DNA from: Pseudobdellovibrionaceae bacterium
GTDB taxonomy: Bacteria > Bdellovibrionota > Bdellovibrionia > Bdellovibrionales > UBA1609
DNA length: 49,067 nt
NCBI GenBank assembly: GCA_018663505.1
Contig: JABJQG010000066.1
Coordinates: forward strand, 1 to 49,067
Reading direction: 5' to 3'
A program made the translations under genes and the position numbers. This document shows, piece after piece, positions 1-8,508 of the stretch (position 1 is the stretch's first letter; each line of letters starts with the position of its first letter). The notes below the pieces were generated by a model. It saw only the letters and a list, made by a program, of their open reading frames with translations, searched no databases and was not told where the DNA came from.

Positions 1-278
1 AAAAAGAAGTGGGTATGGATATCGAAATATGCATTATTTCAAGCTTAAAATACTCCAAATGTGCGGTTATCTAAACTCAAAGTATATTACAGATCCTCAA
101 ATGCTATAGCTTTCAGTATAAACTTAAATGCAGAAGAGACAGTGAAGTGTCTATATTTAGATCTAGAGTGTAAGATCTTCTATATAAATTACAAAAAATA
201 AGATATTTTTTTAATCAAAGTAAAGCTGTGGTATTATCTGTTGATTGATAATCATTAGAATTATTCTAGGAGAACCAT
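1..278. other. Left edge, no supported gene
   Basis: No frame stays open for more than a few dozen codons, so I call no gene here. The last part is the leader of the gene at 279: a TATTAT hexamer at 232-237 could be a -10 box, and GATAATCATTA at 247-257 resembles half of a Fur box. An AGGAG Shine-Dalgarno lies just before the ATG. The 3' end of a gene starting outside the window cannot be excluded. Confidence 0.4.
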
Positions 279-731
279 ATGATAAAATTAATATTTGGAC
301 TTACTTTTTTACTACCCATTTCGCTTTTAGCCAGACCTTATTATGGGGGTGATTTATCTCCATCTCCAAGCGAAGAAGGAAGGGTAGAAGTGTACACGGC
401 GTCCATTGATGAAGATTTTTTTCTAAGATGTATAGATAATATGGTAAAATTTGTGGCAAATGGTGAGACCTCGTATAAGTGTGTCACTTTTAAATACCCA
501 GATAATTCTAGAATTTTTGGTCGTTCAAGCTATGTAGCGGCTCTAGATCAGCTTTCAGAGCTATCAGAGAACAAGAAAATTTGTGATCATAAAGCCTGGT
601 TAGCATATCAAGATAATAACGAGATTGCTTTATATTTTGAAGCTTTAGGTTGTATGGAATCTATGATTCTTTACTATGAAAAAAAGAAGTTTTACCGATA
701 CGACAAAACTATGTATATAAAATATAATTAG
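279..731 (+). CDS. Small exported protein of unknown function
   Basis: A 150-aa protein that I do not recognise. Residues 1-18 form a typical signal peptide (short basic start, hydrophobic core ending in LLARP), so it is probably periplasmic or secreted. The mature part is mixed polar, with four cysteines (in RCIDN, YKCV, KICD and GCME) that could form two disulfides. The ATG is preceded by AGGAGAACC at good spacing. It is monocistronic: about 130 bp of non-coding DNA separates it from the phosphoesterase gene on the same strand. A Fur-like half site lies just upstream, but the match is partial. Confidence 0.6.
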   Translation: MIKLIFGLTFLLPISLLARPYYGGDLSPSPSEEGRVEVYTASIDEDFFLRCIDNMVKFVANGETSYKCVTFKYPDNSRIFGRSSYVAALDQLSELSENKKICDHKAWLAYQDNNEIALYFEALGCMESMILYYEKKKFYRYDKTMYIKYN

Positions 732-864
732 TTTTAAGTAATATCATTACTGATTAGAATTTGCTTTTTTATAGTATGAGGCTCCAACTATAGTCCAGAA
801 GATCCCTAGACAAGCTAATATGTTTTACAATTAAGATCTATCATTAACCCTTACGGGGGAATTT

Positions 865-1773
865 ATGAATAGATTTAAAATTGTATTAGTGATTGTTTTA
901 GGCTTAGTTCTCAACTCATGTTACGGCGATGCAGAGAATGTGCTTCTGAGTGACCAGGCTTTGCCAGATGGATTTAAAATTTGCTACATGGGTGATGCTG
1001 GAAGTGGAAAAGCGGCACAATATAGAGTAGCGAAGGCTCTAGAAAAAGAAGGCTGTGATCAGGTTCGTTACACTGGTGATGTTATATATAACCACGGTTT
1101 AAAATCAGCTGATGATAAAGATTTTCAGAATAAATTCTACAAGCCTTACAAAAACTTATTGGAAGAGCAGGATGTTCCTTTTTTCATGGTGATGGGTAAT
1201 CATGATCATCATAGAAGCGTAGATCCATGGTATGAGATTGCAGAAAAATATAAAAATATTATTTTTCCGCATGCTTATTATGCAGAAGCTTATAAGGATA
1301 TTTGCTTTTTAAATTTAGATACTAACTTCAAACGTTCTGAACAAAAAAAATGGCTTAAACAGTTTTTTAGCCAAGAAGCCTTCGTGAACACTTGCCGATT
1401 AAAGTTTGCAATGGGACACCACCCATATCGAAGTGTGGGCCGTCATGGAAACGCCAAATTTTTCATAAAAAGCTTTTTGAAGAAAAGTCTTATGGGTAAC
1501 GTAGATGCTTACTTTGCTGGACACGATCATAATCTCTCTTATGATGGGACATACAAAGGCACACATTTATTTGTGTCCGGAGCTGGTGGTAAACTAAGAG
1601 ACCTTAAGAAAGAGCCTAAAGAGGGTAATTACGCAATTTCTCAATACGGCTATATCTCTCTAACAATTCTAAGAGAAGGCACCAGCCTGGCTGCACAATA
1701 CGATTTTAGAGTATTAGCTGATGGAGCAGAGGATTTTGAAACTACTTTTACGGGTGTGATTGCCGCTCAATAA
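865..1773 (+). CDS. Metallophosphoesterase lipoprotein (acid-phosphatase-like)
   Basis: A 302-aa calcineurin-like phosphoesterase. The motifs appear in family order: GDAGSG (Asp44), GDVIYNHG, GNHDHH, GHHPY and GHDHN, which supply the ligands of a two-metal centre. The spacing and the GHHPY/GHDH pair resemble the purple/tartrate-resistant acid phosphatase branch more than nucleases or cAMP phosphodiesterases. The N-terminus is a lipoprotein signal with lipobox LNSC (Cys19), so the enzyme is probably membrane-anchored and faces the periplasm. A strong GGGGG stretch precedes the ATG. The likely role is hydrolysis of phosphomonoesters outside the cytoplasm; the substrate cannot be read from sequence. 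Confidence 0.85.
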   Translation: MNRFKIVLVIVLGLVLNSCYGDAENVLLSDQALPDGFKICYMGDAGSGKAAQYRVAKALEKEGCDQVRYTGDVIYNHGLKSADDKDFQNKFYKPYKNLLEEQDVPFFMVMGNHDHHRSVDPWYEIAEKYKNIIFPHAYYAEAYKDICFLNLDTNFKRSEQKKWLKQFFSQEAFVNTCRLKFAMGHHPYRSVGRHGNAKFFIKSFLKKSLMGNVDAYFAGHDHNLSYDGTYKGTHLFVSGAGGKLRDLKKEPKEGNYAISQYGYISLTILREGTSLAAQYDFRVLADGAEDFETTFTGVIAAQ

Positions 1774-1787
1774 TCAAAGAAGTATTT

Positions 1788-2384
1788 TTAGTTGCATAGT
1801 ACTCTCAGGGAGGCAAGGGCTTTGGTACCCTCTTTTTTGAATACAAAATTAAATCTTACATTGCCATTAAATTTCATAACTCCTTCTCGCAAACTTTCTA
1901 TAGATATAGTTATTTCTCCAATTTCTTCATTGGGTGTCAATTTATCAACTTCATCAAGAGTCATTATGAGATCAGCAAATTTTGAATTAGAAACAGAGTA
2001 TAATTCTTTGTGAAGTTCTGATAACAAGATTATGCTACTTGAATTAACGGGGGTGAGTTCCATATTATTATTGTGTTTGTAGGGGAATGTTATCCGGCTA
2101 ATTCTGTCACCTACACCAGAGATGTTTCCTGTAGAGATAGTTCTTTCTCCTAACTTATTGGTGATATCTCTTACCGAATCATAGCCCTGCACGATAGTAT
2201 CAAGCCTTATTTCTAGAGAGGAATCTAAATCTTCTAAATAGCCTTGTCGGAAACGGTCGACTCTGATCTCTAATGCAGCATTGTCGGACAGGCCAGTGAG
2301 TGACTCATAGTTAAGACAGGAGCTATTATCAGCTAGGGAAGATACTGTAAAGAATAGAGCTAGTCCCGATAGTAGTGTTTTCAT
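1788..2384 (-). CDS. Exported protein of unknown function
   Basis: A 198-aa protein with a signal peptide at residues 1-18 (cleavage near SLADNSS). I recognise no domain. The mature part is rich in Ile/Leu/Asp/Arg with alternating hydrophobic residues and only two cysteines, one near each end (SSCLNY and VLCN), which could close the fold. The ATG has AAGGA about 8 nt upstream on the minus strand. It converges on the phosphoesterase gene with a 14-bp gap. Confidence 0.65.
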   Translation of the reverse strand: MKTLLSGLALFFTVSSLADNSSCLNYESLTGLSDNAALEIRVDRFRQGYLEDLDSSLEIRLDTIVQGYDSVRDITNKLGERTISTGNISGVGDRISRITFPYKHNNNMELTPVNSSSIILLSELHKELYSVSNSKFADLIMTLDEVDKLTPNEEIGEITISIESLREGVMKFNGNVRFNFVFKKEGTKALASLRVLCN

Positions 2385-2726
2385 TATAACATCCTTTGAA
2401 TAAATTTTTCTAATGATTCTTATGGTTTCATCAGCAATGAGTTGTTATCTTTAGTGAGTATGTTTATACCACATTTGCAGCACATAATGTTACAATAAGT
2501 ATTTTTTGAAAAAATGAAAAGTGTGATAAAAAGTTCGACGATTTTATGACTATATCAATGAGCCATACCTATTTTTGGTTTGAGATGAAAAAAAATTAGT
2601 TAAAATCTGGTTTTATAACTCATTTAAAGGTGAAAGATAAATTATTAATGTTTAGTATATTTACTTGATCTATATTTTTTACAACGCTATAGAAAATATA
2701 ATTATACTTACGGGCCTCATGATATC
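2385..2726. other. Divergent intergenic region
   Basis: About 340 bp between the leftward gene ending at 2384 and the rightward gene at 2727. It is very AT-rich and has no open frame. Positions 2521-2540 contain AAGTTCGACG, part of which recurs upstream of the protease gene (26082-26102). No strong -35/-10 pair stands out. Confidence 0.4.
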
Positions 2727-3992
2727 ATGGATAAAAAAATCTTTAAGGGTCGTTCTGTGCAAAGTTCCTATTTAAATTTGAGAAGCCTCTTTAGAGGTTG
2801 TGCAGCTAAAACAACATTAGTTTTAATTTTGTTAACTAGTTTCAATTTAAATGCAATGTCTTGTTCGCAGCTTTTTAGTTCAAAGAGAGTTTCTAATTCT
2901 TGGGATCAAACTCTAGTTGGAAATTTATCAAAACCCTTGCATGAAAATAGGATGCTAAGTTCAAAATTAAGTAGTGCACAGAGGTTTAAAGAGCAAGAAA
3001 TTTTTTTTAAAATGGCTTTGAATGCACTTGTAGTGAGTAAAGACCAGTTAAAATTTAAAAGATTAATTGGAAATATTATAGATAAAGAATTTAATGATCG
3101 AACCATCACGTTGTTTAGCCAAGCAGAAAAATATATAAAGAAAATTCGTGTTTTAAATTTTAGTAAGAATTCTGATTTTACTTTGAGAAAAAGTAGTTAT
3201 AGTTCACTATATTTAATTCTAGAAATTTTAAAGCTACGTCAAGATAATGAAAACACGTTTCCAATTATAGCTGTGGCCCAGGGTAAGATCATGCAAAAAT
3301 TGAGTGACAGCTTAATTTTGATTCCATCGAAAGATAGTTTTCTGTTCAAGGAGCTCTCTGGTGATTACATTCTTATTGAAAAAGAAGAGGTCATTGCACA
3401 AACTATTTTTCATAATTTAAAGACGCTTGCATTATTAAAACAGTTTCAGCTCACTAAAGATGTTCTAAGAAAGGCAAAGTATGATGGTTTTGCACAAGTC
3501 TCTTTGGATTTAGCTAGAAACTATCTAAGGCTGCATGAATTTGAAAAATTAGAGGAGTTGTTAGATAGCTTCCCTCATGATTTTGATGGAAATACCAAAA
3601 TGACATTTTATGCCCAACTCTTTAGGCTAAAAAAATTCTCACCAGATATAACGTTACTTATTAAGGAAGGAGACTTTGTTGGAGCAGAAAAATTAATCAA
3701 TGATGTTTCTACTGCTACTGTTAAGTTTTATAAAAAGTTTTTAAAAAGTATTCATGTTAACTCGCTCTCAAATTTTAAAGAGCCACTTTATGAACTATTT
3801 GACTACAGAATTCAATTACTTAAGCTACGGAAAAACATATATCTTGCATCACCAGAGAACTCCATTGCTAAATCACAACGCAGAGATAAGGTCTGGCGAA
3901 ATATAAATAAACAAATAGAAAAGTTAAATAAATTAATGAAGGGCATTCTAAAGGGTAATTTGGATAAGCTTCAAAGAAATGATTTTAAATAA
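2727..3992 (+). CDS. Membrane-anchored or exported protein of unknown function
   Basis: A 421-aa protein that I do not recognise. Residues 1-25 are polar and basic, followed by a hydrophobic stretch at about 28-44 (TTLVLILLTSFNLNA), consistent with an uncleaved anchor or a late signal peptide. The remainder is Lys/Leu/Phe-rich and looks mostly helical, with segments such as LEELLDSF and RLHEFEKLEELL that could be degenerate TPR-like helical hairpins; this is weak inference. The ATG at 2727 lacks a good Shine-Dalgarno sequence, so the true start may be later. The lysine-rich C-terminus ends without a known sorting signal. Confidence 0.55.
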   Translation: MDKKIFKGRSVQSSYLNLRSLFRGCAAKTTLVLILLTSFNLNAMSCSQLFSSKRVSNSWDQTLVGNLSKPLHENRMLSSKLSSAQRFKEQEIFFKMALNALVVSKDQLKFKRLIGNIIDKEFNDRTITLFSQAEKYIKKIRVLNFSKNSDFTLRKSSYSSLYLILEILKLRQDNENTFPIIAVAQGKIMQKLSDSLILIPSKDSFLFKELSGDYILIEKEEVIAQTIFHNLKTLALLKQFQLTKDVLRKAKYDGFAQVSLDLARNYLRLHEFEKLEELLDSFPHDFDGNTKMTFYAQLFRLKKFSPDITLLIKEGDFVGAEKLINDVSTATVKFYKKFLKSIHVNSLSNFKEPLYELFDYRIQLLKLRKNIYLASPENSIAKSQRRDKVWRNINKQIEKLNKLMKGILKGNLDKLQRNDFK

Positions 3993-4044
3993 GTTTTCTA
4001 GTTACAGGCTCACAATCTTAACAAATATAACCTCTTCGGTAATA

Positions 4045-4138
4045 CTAGTTTTTAAAAATCAACTCTACAGATTGAGGTAATTATTCTTTGGTTATTTTTT
4101 GGGTTTTTTCTGCCAGTTTTTCGGCTGAAGGATTACTT
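4045..4138 (-). pseudogene. Decayed 3' end of a penicillin-binding protein gene
   Basis: Read on the minus strand, this stretch encodes SAEKLAEKTQKITKE-stop-LPQSVELIFKN-stop. It aligns with the last residues of the intact PBP gene next door (EELAEKIQGVAKEKLPKSVELIFKN). The lysine codon after KE has become TAA, and a 2-nt difference breaks the frame further upstream. The first 18 bases (4045-4062, CTAGTTTTTAAAAATCAA) are identical to 5498-5515. It is a displaced or duplicated copy of the PBP 3' end; the DUF4143 ATPase gene lies between the two copies. Confidence 0.8.
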
Positions 4139-4317
4139 ATAGTGCTTTAATTTTATGGGAGGATAGAGCATTGGTTTCATCAGCATATGATGACATCTTC
4201 AATAGAAATTTTGAATGTTTTCAGTGTGTATTTTTAGATCGAGCATTGTGAGAAGAAGCAGGACCTGACAGCCATTATCGGGAAAAATCATTGACAGGAT
4301 ACTCAAATTCCTGGAAA

Positions 4318-5490
4318 ATGACACACATGGTACGCAGAATTCTAAGCAATCTCATTGAGAAACTCCCTAAGGGGTTAATATTACTAGGACCACGCCAGGT
4401 TGGTAAAAGCACCTTAGCAAAGGGTTTAGGGGCAGATTTGCAGATAAATTTAGCCGATGAGGAAACTTATCAAAAGCACCTTAAGGATCCTGGGCTCATT
4501 AAAAGAATTGTGAACGCTGAAGATAAAAAAGCTCTGGTTGTTTTTATAGATGAGATTCAACGGATTCCATCTATGCTAAATACAATTCAGGCGCTAATTG
4601 ATGAGAATAAATCGCGACGTTTTGTGCTCACAGGTTCATCAGCAAGGAAGTTGAAGAGGGGGCAAGCGAATCTTTTACCTGGAAGAATTTTTTGGAAGCA
4701 CCTGTCTCCTTTTTTATTCTGGGAGATTGAAGATCAGTTTGATTTAAAAAAGGCTTTAATTACAGGAACTCTTCCTGAGGTATATCTTGAAGACTATGGC
4801 AGGGAATTATTAAAGTCATATACATCTACTTATTTAAGAGAAGAAATTCAAGCAGAGGCTTTAACTAAGGATTTAGCTTCTTATGCTAGATTCTTAGATT
4901 TGGCAGCTGAGTTAAGTGGGCAATATATTAATTATTCTAAAATTGCGAGTGATTCAGAAATAAATAAGGAAACTATTCGTCGATATTTTGATATTTTAGT
5001 TGATACCTTAATTGTGGAAAAAGTAAAAAGTTATACGCAAGTATCCAAAGAAAGAAAGGCGCGACAAAAAGAACGTTTTATTTTTTTTGATTTAGGAGTT
5101 AGAAATGCTATCTTAAAAAGAGAAACTTCAAATTTTTCAAAAGAAGAGATGGGCTTTCTATTTGAACAATGGATCACTCTACAGGTGATTTACTTAAATA
5201 GAACTATGGACCTTGATTGGGAAATAACATCATATCGTGATGATAGAGGCTTAGAGGTAGATTTAATTATAGAAGATAAAATCGAACTTACAAGCGTAGA
5301 AATTAAGTCATCTCAAAGAGTTGATGTAAAAATGACCAAAAACCTTGTTCGTTTCGAAAAAATCATTGGCAAAAAAACATCAAAAATAATTGTATATCAA
5401 GGAGATGAAACACAAAATTTTGATAATGGTTGTAAAGTTTTTCCTTATAAAAAATTTCTAAATGATCTACTAACAAAAGCGAAAAGCTAA
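4318..5490 (+). CDS. AAA-family ATPase with C-terminal DUF4143 domain
   Basis: An ATPase of the AAA_14/DUF4143 family, common in bacteria and archaea, often on mobile DNA, with unknown cellular role. The N-terminal half carries Walker A GPRQVGKST, Walker B FIDEIQ, and a sensor-like LTGSSARKL. The C-terminal half includes the DUF4143 nuclease-like segment (LFEQWITLQ..., EVDLIIEDK, VEIKSSQ), resembling a PD-(D/E)XK core with D, E and K in order. The frame is open back to a TTG at 4291; ATG codons at 4318 and 4327 better fit the usual start just before the RRI-helix. No Shine-Dalgarno is decisive. It is flanked on both sides by copies of a PBP 3' end and stops 7 bp from the convergent PBP gene, suggesting acquisition. 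Confidence 0.85.
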   Translation: MTHMVRRILSNLIEKLPKGLILLGPRQVGKSTLAKGLGADLQINLADEETYQKHLKDPGLIKRIVNAEDKKALVVFIDEIQRIPSMLNTIQALIDENKSRRFVLTGSSARKLKRGQANLLPGRIFWKHLSPFLFWEIEDQFDLKKALITGTLPEVYLEDYGRELLKSYTSTYLREEIQAEALTKDLASYARFLDLAAELSGQYINYSKIASDSEINKETIRRYFDILVDTLIVEKVKSYTQVSKERKARQKERFIFFDLGVRNAILKRETSNFSKEEMGFLFEQWITLQVIYLNRTMDLDWEITSYRDDRGLEVDLIIEDKIELTSVEIKSSQRVDVKMTKNLVRFEKIIGKKTSKIIVYQGDETQNFDNGCKVFPYKKFLNDLLTKAKS

Positions 5491-5497
5491 TGAACTT

Positions 5498-7774
5498 CTA
5501 GTTTTTAAAAATCAATTCAACAGATTTAGGAAGCTTTTCTTTAGCAACACCTTGAATTTTTTCTGCAAGCTCTTCTTGGCTGAAGCTTTCTTTTCTAACG
5601 TAGTCTGGCCAAGGGAAATCTTCTGCAGGGTATTGAGTGGCATAGGATTTCATAAATTGAGTCCATATGGGCACAGCTCCTGATGCACCGGTGAGTTTGT
5701 GGCTGGTGTTGTCGTCGTAGCCTACCCATACTAGGGTGACCACGTGAGGTGTGAAGCCCACAAACCATGCGTCTCTAAAACCAGTGGTGGTTCCTGTTTT
5801 TCCTGCCGCGGGATGCAGAAATCCACGGGATCGTACTCCTCGGCCGGTTCCGTTTTCGACCGTGTTTTTCATGATGCCAACCAAAACGCTAGTGGTGTCT
5901 TCTGATAAACTGTGTGTTAATTTTTTTTGATGTTCAAATAAAGTGTTTCCCTTGAGGCTCTCCACTCTTTCCAAAAGATGTAATGGAATGTTCTTTCCCA
6001 GACGGGCAATGGTAGAGTAGGCCTGAAGCACTTCTATTGCACCCAGTTCGAAGGCCCCAAGTGCAATGGACGGATAGGGTTTGAGTTCCGCGGTAATGCC
6101 CAACCGTTTTGCAGTATCTATAATGGCCGAAGCACCAATTTGAACGGCAATTTTTGCGGTAGGAACGTTGAGGGAGTTTTTTAGTGCATAAAATAAAGGA
6201 ACTTCTCCGCGGAATTTTTTATCATAGTTTTTGGGACTCCAAGCTTGCTTTTCAAACTTATGAGTAAATGGGCTGTCGTCGATGGGGGAAAGTGGGGTAA
6301 ATTCATTGCCGTTTTCGTCCAAAGATTCTAAGGCAGTGAGGTAAACTATGGGCTTCATTATGGAACCCACTTGTCTTTTTGCATTAAGTATTCTGTTGTA
6401 CTGTGTTTGATTAAAACCACGCCCACCAACAAGGGCTACTATATTTCCAGTGGTGAGATTGGCAGAGATTAAACTAGCTTGTAGTTTTTTATTTTCATCT
6501 TTTGCTAAAGACTGAATAAGTTTAAAGCGTGACTCAAGGTTTTTTAATCCTTGCCGCACAGCCACCTGTGCCGATTTCTGGGCTAAAGGGTCTAGAGTTG
6601 TATAAACGCGTAAGCCTTTTGAAACATCAATATTTAAGTCTTTTAATTTCTGATTAATGGTTTGTATAAAATATGGGGCAGGTTCTTTTAATAATGAGGG
6701 AGGTCGATTTGGAAGTTTTTTGTTCAGAGCTTGTGAGTAAGCCTCATTGTCTATCATATTGTACTTTTTCATATCATTAAGTACTTTATTGCGTCGAACA
6801 AGGGCTCGATCAGGGTGTCTAAATGGATTAAAGCCTCCAGGGCTATTTACGATGGCGGCCAAAAGTGCACACTCGTTGAGAGATAACTTTCTTAATGGTT
6901 TAGAAAAGTAATGCTCTGAGGCGGAGGAAAATCCTCTAATTTCAAAAGGGCCATTTTGTCCCATGTAAATTACATTTAAATAATTATTGAGTATTTCATC
7001 TTTAGGAATTTTATACTCTAGAAGTAAGGCGATAAAGATCTCTTTAATCTTTCTTTTGTAAGTTCGTTCTGCAGTTAAAAAATAGTTCTTAACCAGTTGC
7101 TGAGTAATGGTGCTACCACCTTGAGATTTTCGTCCTTTTAAAATATTTTGAAAAAATGCTCTCAATATACCAGTGGGACTGATTCCCTGATGTTCTAAAA
7201 AATCATGATCTTCGATGGCCGTAATAGCTTGTAAACAAAATAAGGGAGTTTCATCTAGTTTAACGGCTTTGCGCAACATGGGTTTGTTGCCGACAAATTG
7301 AGCAAATAATAAGGGGGGTAATGCAATATTTTGAGATACAGTTGCTCTCTCGCCTAGAAATGTTTGAATCACCTTACTGTCAAAATTTAAAGCCACAAAA
7401 TGAAGCTGTTCATTTGAATTTGGTATAAATACAATGCAGCTTTCCAGTTCTTGATCTAAATCATCTTCTTTTATGTGGTTAAGGCATCTCTGCTTTTTCC
7501 AAACACTATAATCCATGGGCCAAAGTTTTTGCTGTGGATCTCTTTTGCGAAACAGTCTTTTTTGAAATTGAAAATCTAAGTTTTTAAGGGGGATATGAGT
7601 GTTTTTGATAAATCTTTTTGCAGAGGTATAGTACTCCACTGGAGGTAAAAACCAGCCTTCTTTTCTTCTTAGATCGATGTCTTTATTTATGGTGTACAGC
7701 CATGTACTTAATAAAATGATTGTGAGCGTCAGCAGGGCCAAGGAACCAGCAAATATGATTTTGAAAAGCTTCAT
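5498..7774 (-). CDS. Bifunctional penicillin-binding protein (PBP1B-like)
   Basis: A 758-aa class A PBP that polymerises lipid II and cross-links peptidoglycan at the outer face of the inner membrane. It has one N-terminal membrane segment (about 7-29). A glycosyltransferase 51 domain spans about 165-340, with EDHDFLEHQG (catalytic Glu188) and KSQGGSTITQQLVKN. A transpeptidase domain follows with SIMK (Ser471), SLN (534-536) and KTGTT. A region at about 85-160 is likely the UB2H-like/linker segment of PBP1B. All catalytic motifs are intact. The last ~90 bp exist as a second, decayed copy at 4045-4138, so this 3' end may be a replacement. It is divergent from the DUF507 pair. Confidence 0.93.
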   Translation of the reverse strand: MKLFKIIFAGSLALLTLTIILLSTWLYTINKDIDLRRKEGWFLPPVEYYTSAKRFIKNTHIPLKNLDFQFQKRLFRKRDPQQKLWPMDYSVWKKQRCLNHIKEDDLDQELESCIVFIPNSNEQLHFVALNFDSKVIQTFLGERATVSQNIALPPLLFAQFVGNKPMLRKAVKLDETPLFCLQAITAIEDHDFLEHQGISPTGILRAFFQNILKGRKSQGGSTITQQLVKNYFLTAERTYKRKIKEIFIALLLEYKIPKDEILNNYLNVIYMGQNGPFEIRGFSSASEHYFSKPLRKLSLNECALLAAIVNSPGGFNPFRHPDRALVRRNKVLNDMKKYNMIDNEAYSQALNKKLPNRPPSLLKEPAPYFIQTINQKLKDLNIDVSKGLRVYTTLDPLAQKSAQVAVRQGLKNLESRFKLIQSLAKDENKKLQASLISANLTTGNIVALVGGRGFNQTQYNRILNAKRQVGSIMKPIVYLTALESLDENGNEFTPLSPIDDSPFTHKFEKQAWSPKNYDKKFRGEVPLFYALKNSLNVPTAKIAVQIGASAIIDTAKRLGITAELKPYPSIALGAFELGAIEVLQAYSTIARLGKNIPLHLLERVESLKGNTLFEHQKKLTHSLSEDTTSVLVGIMKNTVENGTGRGVRSRGFLHPAAGKTGTTTGFRDAWFVGFTPHVVTLVWVGYDDNTSHKLTGASGAVPIWTQFMKSYATQYPAEDFPWPDYVRKESFSQEELAEKIQGVAKEKLPKSVELIFKN

Positions 7775-7908
7775 AGTTATACATAGGCTTTAATTATGAA
7801 TGTGTGCAACAATCATCATAAAAAAATGGCATTTTTTTGCTTAAAGTCAGTTTTGAAATGCAGGGCGAAAGTCTTGACTTTAAAGGTCAGAGAAAGTCTA
7901 GTTACGGT

Positions 7909-8187
7909 ATGAGAATTACAGAGAAACAAATGAAAAGAATGGCTCAATTTATGATTGAGGAATTGAAAAGTGAAGACTTTGTGCAATTTAAACAAAAAGA
8001 AGACATTGCTTTAAGTAGAGCAGTTGCCATCATAAAAAAGAACTTCAATGATGAGAAGCTTCTGGATCAAGAAGTGAATCAGATGATGGATGATCTAGAG
8101 AGACAAAACGCGGGTGAATTCCAGCGTTATAAAATGTTTCCTATGTTAAAAAAGAAAATCGCAGAACAAAAAGGGTTTGTCTTATGA
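7909..8187 (+). CDS. DUF507 family protein (first of a pair)
   Basis: The frame opens at a TTG (7837), but the ATG at 7909 (MRITEKQMKRMAQFMIEELK) gives 92 aa, the usual DUF507 length and the usual N-terminus (MR-hydrophobic-SE/TE-x-Q). DUF507 proteins are small, highly helical, cytoplasmic and of unknown function. The C-terminus (RYKMFPMLKKKIAEQKGFVL) is typical. The stop overlaps the start of the next DUF507 gene by 4 bp (ATGA), so the pair is translationally coupled. Confidence 0.75.
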   Translation: MRITEKQMKRMAQFMIEELKSEDFVQFKQKEDIALSRAVAIIKKNFNDEKLLDQEVNQMMDDLERQNAGEFQRYKMFPMLKKKIAEQKGFVL

Positions 8188-8456
8188 TTTCAGAAGATAG
8201 AGCAAGTCATCTTACACATTTGGTCATTGACGGTATTTGGAATGATGACCTGGTAGAATACAAGGATGAAGAAAAAGCTGTAGGTATAGCAAAACGTGGA
8301 ATGAACAAATGTTTAAAAGAATTTTCTGAGGTAGATCGTGCGGCAAAAGCCACTGTTCAATCTCTTAAAAGAGGCGTTTTAGAAGGAACCCGTGAATGGG
8401 ACATTCTTTACAATAAATATTATGAACAAGAGATGCAAAAAAAAGGCATTTCTTAG
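8184..8456 (+). CDS. DUF507 family protein (second of a pair)
   Basis: A 90-aa helical protein paralogous to the gene just upstream: both have an N-terminal helix, a middle (V/A)-x-x-(A)-(R/K) segment and a C-terminal tract followed by KKG. The start overlaps the upstream stop (ATGA). Function is unknown; the fixed pairing suggests the two products act together, perhaps as a heterodimer, which is inference. Confidence 0.75.
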   Translation: MISEDRASHLTHLVIDGIWNDDLVEYKDEEKAVGIAKRGMNKCLKEFSEVDRAAKATVQSLKRGVLEGTREWDILYNKYYEQEMQKKGIS

Positions 8457-8508
8457 ATCTAGTTGAGTGCATTGGATGAATACATTGGAAAACCCAAGGA
8501 GAGAAAAA

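Noticed and set aside
247-257. GATAATCATTA resembling a Fur box before the first gene
   Set aside because: Only half of the 19-bp palindrome matches; kept as a remark, not a feature.
7827-7840. TGGC...TTGC-like sequence upstream of the DUF507 pair
   Set aside because: GG and GC are 9 bp apart instead of 10, and the run of T makes a chance match likely.
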